Source: Terebella lapidaria (Eukaryota > Annelida > Polychaeta > Terebellida > Terebellidae). From it: 64,000 nucleotides of DNA. The notes under the pieces are model-generated. The model was not told where the DNA came from. It did no database searches and was given only the letters and a program-made list of their open reading frames with translations. Made by a program: the position numbers and the translations under genes. Of the stretch, positions 35,327-47,511 are shown piece by piece. The first letter of the stretch is position 1; the number at the start of each line of letters is the position of its first letter. The DNA lies in NCBI GenBank assembly GCA_949152475.1, contig OX424560.1, forward strand, positions 42,920,719-42,984,718. The letters run 5' to 3'.

Positions 35327-35773
35327 TATTTGTCGTACAGAAAAGCGGATTGCACCATTGGAAAGCTCGTTGAATTCTGGTTTAGGAGGGTACTGTCCAA
35401 TACTTTTCCGCCATGATAGACTTTCCGCAAAGACGTAATAAACGTAATGCCTGCCATACCAATTTTTCGACTTTTCAGCAAACATTGAAACATCCACAGT
35501 GCACTCAAATTTGAAGTTATTAGACTGTAATTATGGGAACCTATATCGAATATTAATACCAAGCCATGTACAGAGTTTAAACACGTTACATTCAACAACA
35601 ATGACGTCATGATGTCAAACGTCCATTTTCGAAATAGGATTGTATCTGGCTAAGTATTAATTCTTAATGAAATGGATTACACCCTCGGAAACCTCATTCA
35701 ATTATAGTTAAAGTAGGCCACGCATGTAGAAAAAGATTTCGACAAGTTTGGCCTTTAGGCCAATGGTATCTCG

Positions 35774-36965
35774 TTTGTTTGTTTGTTTGTTAGCGCTCTA
35801 CAGGCCATGGTTTTTATTGGAAATTCATGAAATTTGGTGGGAAGGTTCAGGGATGGAAAAGGACGGTCGCTAGTTATTTGGTAAGCTCAAGGTCAAATAA
35901 CAAGGTCAAGGTCACGCAAAACGTCGAAAACACATAAGTGCTCATAACTCCAGTTCTAATCGTCGTAGAGACTTCAAATTAAGTGCATATTGTAGATATA
36001 CTCGAGTTCTATCTTTTCTGATCTTGACCTTGACCTTTGACCTTGACCTTGAGAAGTTCGCCTCAGGTCGAAATCAAGGTCAAGTACGAAGGTCGGCGCA
36101 GCATATCGAGTAGTATATCTTTGGAAAGGTCTCGAGCCTCTGATTCCAGTGATATCTCATTTTTGGCGCTGCGACGTAAACTGACGTCAAAATGACGTCA
36201 TAAACGTCAAAAATCCGAAATTTCAAAGGGCCATTACACCGTCAATAGTGAATGGAATCCTTTGAAATTTGATATGCACTTTGACAGCATTGACTTCTAC
36301 GAATTTAAGTGCAAAGGTCAAAGGTCAAGGTCAAGGTCATCGAAATCCCAGAAAAACACGTTTCCGGTAATAACATCTGTTTGAATCATTGTGGGATCAT
36401 GAAATTTGAACCATGTCATTCAGAAGAGGTATATCAATCAGACAAATATGTCAAATCCATGATTGACCTCGAATTTTGTCTATAATCTGACAAAGCTTAA
36501 TCAGAATCTTATGAGGATTCTGGACTTTACAGATATTTTTAATGTTTTCATGGCTCCAATTTTCAAAAATTTACTGAACATTCAATTCTGAAGCATTTCA
36601 TACAGTCAGGTGCAGTGTTATTTCTAGTTTATAATGCACTTTTCACATTTGGAATAAATTGAAAACTCGCCGAGATATCAAAGTAGAAAGAGCAGTGGGG
36701 TGAATCTGATTCTCAATCCGTTCACACAACAATAAGCTGCAGAAACGATTACCCCCTGTGGGCATGTCCCCTTCTAAATATACACACTCGGTTGAGCAGT
36801 AGTACAGTATATCATATATGTATCCAAGTGCACATTTCAAACAACAAAACAATTCCTTTGTTTTCAGACTCAGAGGTGTCCAACTGATATAATAAAGCCT
36901 AAAACTCATGTCTAAATACAGTCTGGGTCAAGCCACAGGCCACTTTATATCAGAACTATTGGGGA
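35774..36965 (+). mobile_element. HINE-like body F plus module G, copy X3
   Basis: A near-identical third copy of 24785-25960. It keeps the part of module G that X2 lacks and departs from X1 at tattgggga(c/t)gacgaac, near 36965. This marks the right edge of the duplicated block. Confidence 0.8.
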
Positions 36966-37058
36966 CGACGAACCGGCGGATGTATCAGTCCCATTCCCGG
37001 TTTTTAGCGGTAATTTGTCTCAGGACCAAAGGTCCTGTGCATGCACCAGATATCCGTT
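36966..37058 (+). mobile_element. Alternative 3' end of module G
   Basis: Instead of the GCCTAAGGC end of X1, this copy ends with the hairpin AGGACCAAAGGTCCT, then tgcatgcaccagatatccg and a TTTG tract. Similar ends occur at 54395-54428 and 57170-57205. Confidence 0.6.
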
Positions 37059-38397
37059 TGTTACTTGTTTGTTTGTCACCTCTCTAGCGGCCACAGTTTT
37101 TGTGCTAGCATCTCAAAACCTTTTTGATGGATAGGTATTCGCCCAAGGACGGAACAGCACGTTTTTGAAATAATTCGGTTCATTGATGACGTCACCAAAA
37201 ATTCCTGAAAACTCGAAAAATCCCTATCTCTCATCATTAGCGAATTTTCAAAAGTTCACACAGGAGTCATATTTAGTCCGATACCTCTGAAATTTGACAC
37301 ATCGATAAATGATGACATCGTCCATCTAACCACGAAGTTTTGTTTGGATCTATCTAACGTCAATGACGTCACGACGTAAAACGTCAATTTTTGAAATGGG
37401 GCTATATCTCAAAAAGTATTTGTCGTACAGAGAAGCGGATTGCACCACTGGAAAGCTCGTTGAATTCTGGTTTAGGAGGGTGCTGTCCGATACTTTTCCG
37501 CCATGATAGATTTTTCGCTATGACGTCATAAACGTAAGGCCGGTCATATCAATTTTTCGACTTTTCAGCGAACATTCAAACCTACACTGTGCACTCAAAT
37601 TTGAAGGTATTGGACTGTGATTATGAGAACATATGTGGCATATTATTACCCAGTCATATACCGAGTCTCAACATGTCACGTGCAACGTCAATGACGTCAT
37701 GACGTAAAACGTCAATTTTCAAAATGGAGCTATATATTGAAAAGTATTCGTCGCACAGAGAAGCGCATCACACCACTGGAAAGCTCGTTGAATTCTGGTT
37801 TAGGAGGGTGCTGTTAGATACTTTCTGCTATAATAGATTTTTCGCTATGACGTCATAAACATAAAGCCAGTCATATAAATTTTTCGATATTTCAGCAAAC
37901 ATTCAAACCTACACCGTGCACTCACTGTTGAAGGTATTGGACTGTGATTATGAGCATATATGTGGCATATTAATACCCAGTCACATACTGAGTTTCAACA
38001 CGCTACGGGCAACGTCAATGACGTCATGACGTATACCGTCAATTTTCAAAATGGAACTATACATTGAAAAGTATTTGTCATACAGAGAAGCGGATTGAAC
38101 CACTGGAGAGCTCGTTGAATTCTGGTTTGAGAGGGAGCTGTCCGAGACTTTTCCGCCATGATAGATTTTTCGCTATGACGTCATAAACGTAAGGCCGGTC
38201 ATATAAATTTTTCGACATTCCAGCAAACATTCAAACCTACATCTTGAACTCAAATTTGAAGGTATTGGACTGAATGTCTATGCCTAAATAGCATGTTGTC
38301 TAATATAACCTGCAAAATTTCAGGGTCACATCTCGGAGGTCAAGGTCAGGATCAGTTCAGTAAACATTTCGTCAAGCTTACGACCTATGGTCGCTGG
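37059..38397 (+). mobile_element. HINE-like element part with three satellite units (class beta 3' end)
   Basis: The leader has TAGCGGCCACAG and TATTCGCCCAAGGACGG, like the gamma body, then three worn 328-bp units (37352-38270). A fragment of AGGTCA body leads to a 3' terminus at 38366-38397: ATTTCGTCAAGC, stem CGACC-TAT-GGTCG, CTGG. That terminus is the inverse of the class beta tip ACTTGACGAAAT (11 of 12), so it is the expected closing end for the beta tips upstream. Confidence 0.7.
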
Positions 38398-41205
38398 TTT
38401 GTGTGTTTGTTTGTTTGTTTGTTTGTCTGTTCGCACTCTAGCGTCCAGAGTTTTTGTTCTAAAGCTTCGAAACTTCGTGTGCACATTGGCTGACGTTATG
38501 GGAAGAAAACGTCCTATTTTGGTGTGTCTAGGTCAAAGGTCAAGGTCAAGGTCACGCAAAAGGTCAAAATCGAAAAATCGCAATTACTGACGTTCTACAT
38601 AGAATTATTTTTTCTAATTATTTTTGTATTTTTATTTGGTCAATTACACATCATATGGTGTATGTCCGATGGTCCTACGACCAAAACTCGCGATTTGCGC
38701 CCCAGGTCGAAAAATTGGGGGTCACGAATTTGATTCTTTTTCCTGTCTCTCATCATCGGCGAATTTTCAAAATTTCACACAGCAGTCATATTTAAATCGA
38801 TACCTCTGAAACTTAGCACACCGATATATGTTGATATCGTGCATCATACTGCAAAGTTTTACTTGGATCGGTTGAACGTCAATGACGTCACGACGTGAAA
38901 CGTCAATTTTTAAAATGGGGCTATATATCGGAAAGTATTTGTCGTACAGAGCAGCGAATTGCACCATTGAAAAGCTCGTTGAATTCTGGTTTAGGAGGGT
39001 ACTGTTTGATATTTTTCCGCCATGATAGATTTTCCGCTATGACGTCACAAACGTAAGGCCGGTCATACCAATTTTTCGACTTTTCAACAAACTTTCAAGC
39101 ATCCACAGTGTTCTCAAATTTGGAGTTATTTGAATGTAGTCATGAGGACATGTTTGGAATATTAATACCCAGTCATATATTGAGTTTCAAGACGTTACGT
39201 GCAACGACGATGACGTCATGACGTCAAACGTCAATTTTCAAAATGGGGCTCTATATTGGAAGTTATTTGTCGTACAGAGAAGCAGATTGCACCATTGGAA
39301 AGCTCGTTGAATTCCGGTTTAGGAGAGTACTGTTTGATACTTTTCCGCCATGATAGATTTCCCGCTATGACGTCACAAACGTAAGGCCTGTCATTCGAAT
39401 TTTCGACTTTTCAGCAAACTTTCAAGCATCCAGTGTTATCAAATTTCAACTCATTTGACTTTAGTAATGAGGAAATATTTGGAATATTAATACCCAGTCA
39501 TATATTGAGTTTCAAGTCTTTACGTGCAACGACGATGACGTCACGACGTCAAACGTCACTTTCGAAATAAGGTTGTATCTCGGTAAGTATTTATCCTAGA
39601 GTGGAACGGAATGCACCGCCTGAAAGCTCATTCAATTCTGCTTAAATGAGGCCACGTGTGGTTCTTTTCCATCAAGATAGATTTTTCGGTATGACGTCAT
39701 AAACGTAAGGCCAGTCATACATTTCGGCATACTTTCTAGTATCCACATTGCATTGAAGCTATTCGGCTATAACTTTGACAACATATGTGGAATATCAATA
39801 CTCAGGCATTTACCGAGTTTCGACATGCTACGTAGAACGTCAATGACGTCATAACGCCGAACATCAATTTTTCGAAATACGGCTGTATCTCGGTAAGTAT
39901 TTATCCTAGAGAAGAATGCATTACACCACTGGAAAGCTCATTCAATTCTGCTCAAGGGATGTCATACAGTGATATCCAGTGATATTTTATTTTTGGCGCT
40001 GCGACGTACACTGACGTCGCAATGACGTGATAGACGTCAAATTTCCGAAATTTCAAAAGGCCATAACATCTTCAATACTGTATGGAATCTCTTGAAACTT
40101 GATATGCATATTGACAGCAATGACCTCTACGAATTTAAGTACAAACGTCAAAGGTCAACGTCAAGGTCATCGAAATCCCAGAAAAGCACGTTTCCGGTAA
40201 TAACATCCGTTTAAATTGTCGTAAGTTCATGAAATTTAAACCATATCATTCAGAAGAGGTATAGCAATCGGACTTATATGTCAATTTCATGATTGACCTT
40301 GAACTTGGTCAGGAAAATAAGGTCATATGAGGAGAACTTCAAGGTCAAATTTTCAAACTGACTAAAACCTATCAAGTAGTATATCAAATGAAAGGTCTTG
40401 ATTCCCTGGTACATACTTTCTCATCAGTTTTGAGGTGTGACGTTTATTGACGTCACAGTGACGTCATAAACGTTAATTTTTCACAATTTCAAACAATCAT
40501 AGTGTCCACAAACCTTGTTCGATTCTGATGAAATTATACATGTATAATATCTGTCTTCATGCACAGGCAATGCACAATTTTTGTGACTCAAGGTCGAAGG
40601 TCAAGATCAAGGTCACGCAAAATGTTAAAAATACATAAGTGGCCATAACTTCTGGTCTAATTGTCCTGGATACTTCAAATCAAGTGCATATCGTAGATAA
40701 ACTCGAGTTCTATTTTTTGTGACCTTGACCTTGACTTTTGACCTTGACTTTGAGAAGTTTGTATGCGGTCGAAGTCAAGGTCAAATACGAAGTTCAGTGC
40801 ACCATATCGAGTAGTATATCATTTGAAAGGTCTTGAGCCCATGATTCCAATGGTACCTTATTTTCGGCGCTGCGACGTAAACTGACGTTACAATGACGTC
40901 ATAAACGTCAAATTTCCGAAATTTCAAAAGGCCATAACATCGTCAATACTGTATAGAATCTCCTGAAACTTGATATGCATATTGACAGCAATGACCTCTA
41001 CGAAATTGAGTACAAAGGTCAAGGTCAAGGTCAAGGTCAAGAAAAAGGGCAAAATAACATAAATGACAATAACTTCGGAACTAATCGTCACAGAGAGTTC
41101 AAACTAGGACCATATTGTAGCATATCAAAAGGCGGTTCTTAGGTGACCTTGAATGTGACATTTGACCTTCAGAATTCCGGCAAGTGCGTCGACTATGTCG
41201 TCTCG
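38398..41205 (+). mobile_element. HINE-like composite: body C, diverged satellite, body B
   Basis: Body C (DR1 string at 38532-38544) leads to three to four diverged 328-bp-type units (38876-39960). At about 39960 the sequence changes abruptly into body B, in the middle of a unit (gctcaagggatgtcatac), and continues with AGGTCAAGGTCA runs. The 3' terminus at 41174-41205 is ATTCCGGCAAGT with the stem CGAC-TAT-GTCG and CTCG. The abrupt join points to recombination between members. Confidence 0.7.
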
Positions 41206-42477
41206 TTTGTTTGTTTGTTCGCACTCTAGCGTCCACAGTTCTTGCCCGATTTTCTCCAAATTTCGTGTGATTATTCTCTAGAATACCGCGCAGGCACCGC
41301 ACTATTTTGGTGAAGCTAGGTCAAAGGTCAAGGTCAAGGTCAAGCAAAACGTTGAAAACACATAAGTGGCCATAACTTCGGTTCTAATGGTCCTAGAGAC
41401 TTCAAATTAAGTTCATATTGTAGATAAACTCGAGTTCTATCTTCTGTGACCTTGACCTTGACCCTTGACCTTGACCTTGAGAAGTTCGCCCGAGGTCGAA
41501 CATTTCACCTTGGAGGTCACTTCCTCCGATTTTCGATCTGATGCTTGGAAACGATGTGGGACCGGTCCCTCATGCTCAATGTCAATTTTTAGCCCGATCG
41601 GCCAATTCGTTATGACGTAATTGACGTTTCTATGGCAACGAAATCGGCCCCATTATAAGCAAAATTGCATGTTTCAAGCTGTCGATGCCGATAAAAGCGT
41701 CAATAATGTGCGTAAAAATCTGATAATACACCATTTTATAGTCAAGGATAAGTTCTTTTGTTCCAGAAAATTTCAAGGTCAAAGGTCGAAATTCAAGGTC
41801 AATATTGACCTGCAAGTGAAAACCATGTGGGTCACTATATCTCAGGAAGTAAGCAAGATAGAGACACGAATGGAAATCCACAGTATTGCACTCACTTAGC
41901 CTAACAACTTTTGCATTTACACCTAAGGCGTATGGCCGATAGCCTTTGCAAGCGCCTGAGGTCGAAGTTGACCTCAAAAATGACCTTGACCTTGACCTTT
42001 TGCAAAAATATCGAGTAGTAGCTCGTTTGAAAGGTCTTAGAGAGTACTTTCCAAATATGTTATCATTTTCAGAATCGGACGTCAATTGACGTCATAATGA
42101 CGTCAAACGTGATTTCAGACTGACATTTTGGCCTTTTGAGTGTCAGATGTGCAAAGCTATAACATTTACTGCATATTTAGCATACGCAAACGACGTGGAG
42201 TCGTCCTGTGATGGTCTCTGTCAATTTTTAGCACAATTGATATATCCGTTTTGACGTAATTGACGTTTTTGTGGCAACAAATCGGTAAAATTTCAAAGGA
42301 AACTCATCATTTGAAGATATTATGATCTTGTCTGGTTATAATATAACATATATAAACACGATTATATCATGCATATTTGAAAACTCCATGCACAGTAAGT
42401 TAGCAGTATAGAATTGACGACAAATGACGTCATAATTGCGTACTTAGTCCGGCAAGTGTGTGGCCTATGGCCTCTCG
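41206..42477 (+). mobile_element. HINE-like body A, tandem copy 1
   Basis: Starts in the TTTG tract with no tip; ends at 42448-42477 with the GGCC-TAT-GGCC stem. It is nearly identical to the next unit: landmarks are offset by exactly 1272 bp. Confidence 0.8.
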
Positions 42478-43749
42478 TTTGTTTGTTTGTTCGCACTCTA
42501 GCGTCCACAGTTCTTGCCCAATTTTCTCCAAATTTCGTGTGATTATTCTCTAGAATACCGCGCAGGCACCGCACTATTTTGGTGAAGCTAGGTCAAAGGT
42601 CAAGGTCAAGGTCAAGCAAAACGTTGAAAACACATAAGTGGCCATAACTTCGGTTCTAATGGTCCTAGAGACTTCAAATTAAGTTCATATTGTAGATAAA
42701 CTCGAGTTCTATCTTCTGTGACCTTGACCTTGACCCTTGACCTTGACCTTGAGAAGTTCGCCCGAGGTCGAACATTTCACCTTGGAGGTCACCTCCTCCG
42801 ATTTTCGATCTGATGCTTGGAAACGATGTGGGACCGGTCCCTCATGCTCAATGTCAATTTTTAGCCCGATCGGCCAATTCGTTATGACGTAATTGACGTT
42901 TCTATGGCAACGAAATCGGCCCCATTATAAGCAAAATTGCATGTTTCAAGCTGTCGATGCCGATAAAAGCGTCAATAATGTGCGTAAAAATCTGATAATA
43001 CACCATTTTATAGTCAAGGATAAGTTCTTTTGTTCCAGAAAATTTCAAGGTCAAAGGTCGAAATTCAAGGTCAATATTGACCTGCAAGTGAAAACCATGT
43101 GGGTCACTATATCTCAGGAAGTAAGCAAGATAGAGACACGAATGGAAATCCACAGTATTGCACTCACTTAGCCTAACAACTTTTGCATTTACACCTAAGG
43201 CGTATGGCCGATAGCCTTTGCAAGCGCCTGAGGTCGAAGTTGACCTCAAAAATGACCTTGACCTTGACCTTTTGCAAAAATATCGAGTAGTAGCTCGTTT
43301 GAAAGGTCTTAGAGAGTACTTTCCAAATATGTTATCATTTTCAGAATCGGACGTCAATTGACGTCATAATGACGTCAAACGTGATTTCAGACTGACATTT
43401 TGGCCTTTTGAGTGTCAGATGTGCAAAGCTATAACATTTACTGCATATTTAGCATACGCAAACGATGTGGAGTCGTCCTGTGATGGTCTCTGTCAATTTT
43501 TAGCACAATTGATATATCCGTTTTGACGTAATTGACGTTTTTGTGGCAACAAATCGGTAAAATTTCAAAGGAAACTCATCATTTGAAGATATTATGATCT
43601 TGTCTGGTTATAATATAACATATATAAACACGATTATATCATGCATATTTGAAAACTCCATGCACAGTAAGTTAGCAGTATAGAATTGACGACAAATGAC
43701 GTCATAATTGCGTACTTAGTCCGGCAAGTGTGTGGCCTATGGCCTCTCG
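42478..43749 (+). mobile_element. HINE-like body A, tandem copy 2
   Basis: Near-perfect repeat of the previous unit (one difference I noticed: cgatgtgg against cgacgtgg near 43464). The first unit's 3' terminus runs straight into this unit's TTTG tract, giving a head-to-tail dimer without an internal 5' tip. It ends at 43719-43749. Confidence 0.8.
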
Positions 43750-43755
43750 TTTGTT

Positions 43756-45649
43756 ACTTGCCGGAATCTCCGATTTCGGCAAGTATGTTGGTCTGTTCGT
43801 GGATGGATGGATGGATGGGTTTGTGATGTGTTTGTTTGTTTGTTTGTTTTCACTCTAGCGTCCACAGTTCTAGGTCGAATCCGTTCATATTACATACTCA
43901 ATATTGGTAGGATACTGGGCAGGCACCGCACTATTTTGGTGGATCTAGGTCGAAGGTCAAGGTCAAGGTCAAGCAAAACGTCGAAAACACATAAGGGGCC
44001 ATAACTCCGGTTCTAATCGTCCTAGAGACTTCAAACCAAGTTCATATTGTAGATATACTCGAGTTCTATCTTTTGTGACCTTGACCTTGACCTTTGACCT
44101 TGACCTTGAGAAGTTCGCCCGAAATCAAATATTTGACCTTGGAGGTCACCTCCTCCGATTTTCGATCTGATGCTCGGAAACGATGTGGGACTGGTCCCTT
44201 ATGGTCAGTATCAATTTTTAGGGCGATCGGTCAATCCGTTATGACGTAATTGACGTTTCTATGGCAACGAAATCGGTCCCATTATAAGTGAAATTGCACG
44301 TTTCTAGCTGTCCATGCTGATAAAAGCGTCAATAATGTGCGTAAAAATCTAATGATACAACCTTTTATAGCCAAGGATGAGTTCTTTTGTTCCACGAAGT
44401 TTCAAGGTCAAAGGTCGAAAGCCAAGGTCAATATTGACCCGCAAGCGAAAACCATGTAGGTCACTATATCTCAGGAAGTAAGCAAGATAGAGACACGAAA
44501 GTAAATCCACAGTATTGCACTCACTTCGCCTAACAACTTTTGCATTTACACCTAAGGCGTATGACCGATAGCCTTTGCAAGCGCCTGAGGTCGAAATTGA
44601 CCTAAAAAATGACCTTGACCTTGACCTTTTGCAAAAATATCGAGTAGTAGCTCGTTTGAAAGGTCTTTGAAAGTAGTTTCCAAATCTGTTGTTATTTTTG
44701 GAATCGGACGTCAATTGACGTCATAATGACGTCAAACGTGATTTCAGTCTGACACTCAGGCCTTTTGAGTGTCAGATGTGCAAAGTTATAACATTTACTG
44801 CAGATCTAACAGATGCAAACGATGTGGATTTTTTCTGTGATGGTCTCTGTCAATTTTTAGCTCAATTGATATATCCGTTTTGACGTAATTGACGTTTTTG
44901 TGGCAACAAATCGGTGAAATTTCAAAGGAATCTCATTATTTGAAGATATTATGAATTTGTACGGTGATAATATAACATATAGAGACAGACTTTTATCATG
45001 CATATTCAAAAACTCCATTCACAGTATGTTCGCAGCATAGAATTGATGACAAATGACGAAAGTCAAGGTCATGCAAAATGTCTAAAACACATAGGTGGCC
45101 ATAACTCCGGTTCTAATCGTCCCAGAGTCTTCAAATCAAGTGCATATTTTAGATAAACTCGAGTTCTATCTTCTGTGACCTTGACCTTGACATTTGACCT
45201 TGAACTTGAGAAGTTCGCCTAAGGTGAAATTCAAGGTCAAGTACGAAGGTCAGCGCACCACATTGAGTAGTATATCGTTGGAAAGGCCTTGAGCCTCTGA
45301 TTCCAATGATATTTTATTTTTGGCGCTATAACGTACACTGACGTCACAGGGACGTCATAAAGGTCAAATTCCCGAAATTTCAAAAGGCCACAACATCGTC
45401 AATAGTGTATGGAATCCCTTGAAACTTGGTATGCATATTGACAGCATTGACCTCTACGAATAGAAGTACAAAGGTCCAAGTCAAGAAAAAGGTCAAAATA
45501 TCATAAATGACAATAACTTCGGAACTAATCATCGTAGAGACTTCAAACTAGGACCATATTGTAACGTATCAAAAGGCCGTTCTTATGCGACCTTGAATGT
45601 GACCTTTGACCTTCACAATTCCGGCAAGTGCGTCGCCTATGGCGTCTCG
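43756..45649 (+). mobile_element. Complete HINE-like element, body A' (class alpha, 1894 bp)
   Basis: Tip ACTTGCCGGAATC (43756) with partner GATTTCGGCAAGT, then GGATGGATGGATGG before the TTTG tract, body A', a join near 45060 into body B, and a 3' terminus at 45618-45649 with ATTCCGGCAAGT, stem CGCC-TAT-GGCG and CTCG. Tip and terminus match perfectly over 12 bases. Confidence 0.8.
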
Positions 45650-47448
45650 TTTGTTTGTTTGTTTGTTCACCCTCTACAGGCCACAGTTCTCATTGGAAAT
45701 TCATGAAATTTAGTAGAAATTTTCTAGGCTGAAAAAGGAAGGTCGCTAATTCTTTGTTAAGCTCAAGGTCAAATAGCAAGGTCAAGGTCATGCAAAACGT
45801 CGAAAACACATAAGTGCTCATAACTCCAGTTCTAATCGTCATAGAGACTTCAAATCAAGTGCATATTGTAGATATACTCGAGTTCTATTTTCCGTGATCT
45901 TGACCTTGACCTTTGACCTTGACCTTGAGAAGTTCGCCTGAGGTCGAATATTTGACCTTGGAGGTCACCTCCTCCGATTTTCGATCTGATGCTTGGAAAC
46001 GATGTAGGACCGGTCCCTCATGGTCAATATCAATTTTTAGCGCGATCGGTCAATTCGTTATGACGTAATTGACGTTTCTATGGCAACGAAATCAGTCCCA
46101 TTATAAGCGAAATTGCATGTTTCAAGCTGTCCATGCTGATAAAAGCGTCAATAATGTGCTTAAAAATCTAATGATAAACTCGTTTATAGTCAAGGATAAG
46201 TTCTTGTGTTCCAAAAAATTTCAAGGTCAAAGGTCGAAAGCCAAGGTCAATATTGACCTGCAAGTGAAAACCATGTAGGTCCCTACATCTCAGGAACTAA
46301 GAAAGATAGAAACGCGGAAGTAAATCCAAAGTATTGCACTCACTTAGTCTATCAACTTTTGTATTTACACCTAAGGCGTATGGCCGATAGCCTTTGCAAG
46401 CGCCTGAGGTCGAAGTTGACCCAAAAAATGACCTTGACCTTGACCTTTCGCGAAAATATCGAGTAGTAACTCGTTTGAAAGGTCTTCGGGAGTAGTTTCG
46501 ATATATGTTCTTATTTTTGGAATCTGACGTCATAATGACGTGAAACGTGATTTTATCATACTTCATTTGATTGTTTACATGAGATGCATAAACCATTCAT
46601 GATTATTGTTGATCCGGTGCTCTGGGAAGTATTGGGGATACCTACTGAAGCTATTTGACAAATATCAGTTCAATAATTGCAGTGGTAATGGCCTAATTGA
46701 CCTTTTTATGACGGAAAATTGGAGAAAATTTCATTTGTTTGTCTTTTCATACTCATAGCGTCCACATTTGTTGCTTGATTCTTTTCAAATTTGATGTAGA
46801 TATTCTGTAGGATAATGGCTCTTGACAGAATGATTTTGAGAAAAATAGCTCTATTGATGACGTCACAAAAGATCCGAATCCTATCAGTCTTTGGGTCTTT
46901 CAAATACATTTTATGTGTCAATGGTTCCAATTTTCAAAAATTTACTGAACTTTCAATTACGAAGCTTTTCATGCAGTCAGTGGCAGTGTTAATTCTACTT
47001 TATGGTCCACTTTTCACATTTGGAATAAATTGAAAACTCGCCGAGATATCAAAGTAGAACGAGCAGTGGGGTGAATCTGATTCTCAATCCGTTCACACGC
47101 CAATAAGCTGCAGAAACGATTACCCCCTGTGGACATGTCCCCTTCTAAATATACACACTCGGTTGCATAGTAGTACAGTATATCATATATGTATCCAAGT
47201 GCACATCTCAAACAACAAAACAATTCTTTTGTTTTCAGACTCAGAGGTGTCCAACTGATATAATAAAGCCTAAAACTCTAGTCTAAATACAGTCTGGGTC
47301 AAGCGACAGGCCACTTTATATCAGAACTATTGGGGATGACGAACCGGGGTTTGTGAGCACCGGGTTTGTGAGCACTGTTTCAGGTTCATAGTACATGTAG
47401 TGCATTGCCTAAGGCCCAATAGCTTGTATATGTGCACCGGATATTATT
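45650..47448 (+). mobile_element. HINE-like composite: body F start, body A, module G
   Basis: It opens like body F (CTCTACAGGCCACAG), switches to body A near 45940, and breaks at about 46735 into a third body start (TTTGTTTGTC, then CATAGCGTCCAC). Module G follows (about 46890-47448), ending tgcaccggatattatt. I see no 3' terminus of the CTCG type for these parts. Confidence 0.6.
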
Positions 47449-47511
47449 ACTTGACGAAATCAAAGATTTTGTCAAGTATGTTGATCGGTTCCGTTTGTTT
47501 GTATGTTTGTT
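47449..47511 (+). mobile_element. HINE-like 5' tip, class beta, interrupted
   Basis: ACTTGACGAAATC and partner GATTTTGTCAAGT, then a short TTTG tract, interrupted by the next tip at 47512. The join gatattatt/ACTTGACG on its left is the same as at 26082, 59713 and 63572. Confidence 0.8.

Larger units (their letters stand above)
31423..35773 (+). mobile_element. Second copy of the class gamma element (exact-looking duplicate)
   Basis: Every landmark of 26140-30490 recurs at +5283 bp: the tip, the satellite units, the PLE insert (34144-35326) and the 3' end at 35735-35773. I found no difference by eye. It is a segmental tandem duplicate and not an independent insertion, because the PLE insert and satellite unit order are the same. 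Confidence 0.85.

Noticed and set aside
38387-38590. Short plus-strand frames ending in SRSRSRKRSKSKNRN-like strings
   Set aside because: These are translations of AGGTCAAGGTCA and AAAGGTCAAAATCG. They look like splicing-factor RS domains only by chance.
19430-43357. Repeated 151-residue minus-strand frames (19430-19885, 41630-42085, 42902-43357) with an RSRSRS segment
   Set aside because: The Arg-Ser run is the AGGTCA-type repeat read as protein. The frames cover several DNA-level motifs and are lost in the nearest relatives of the same unit.
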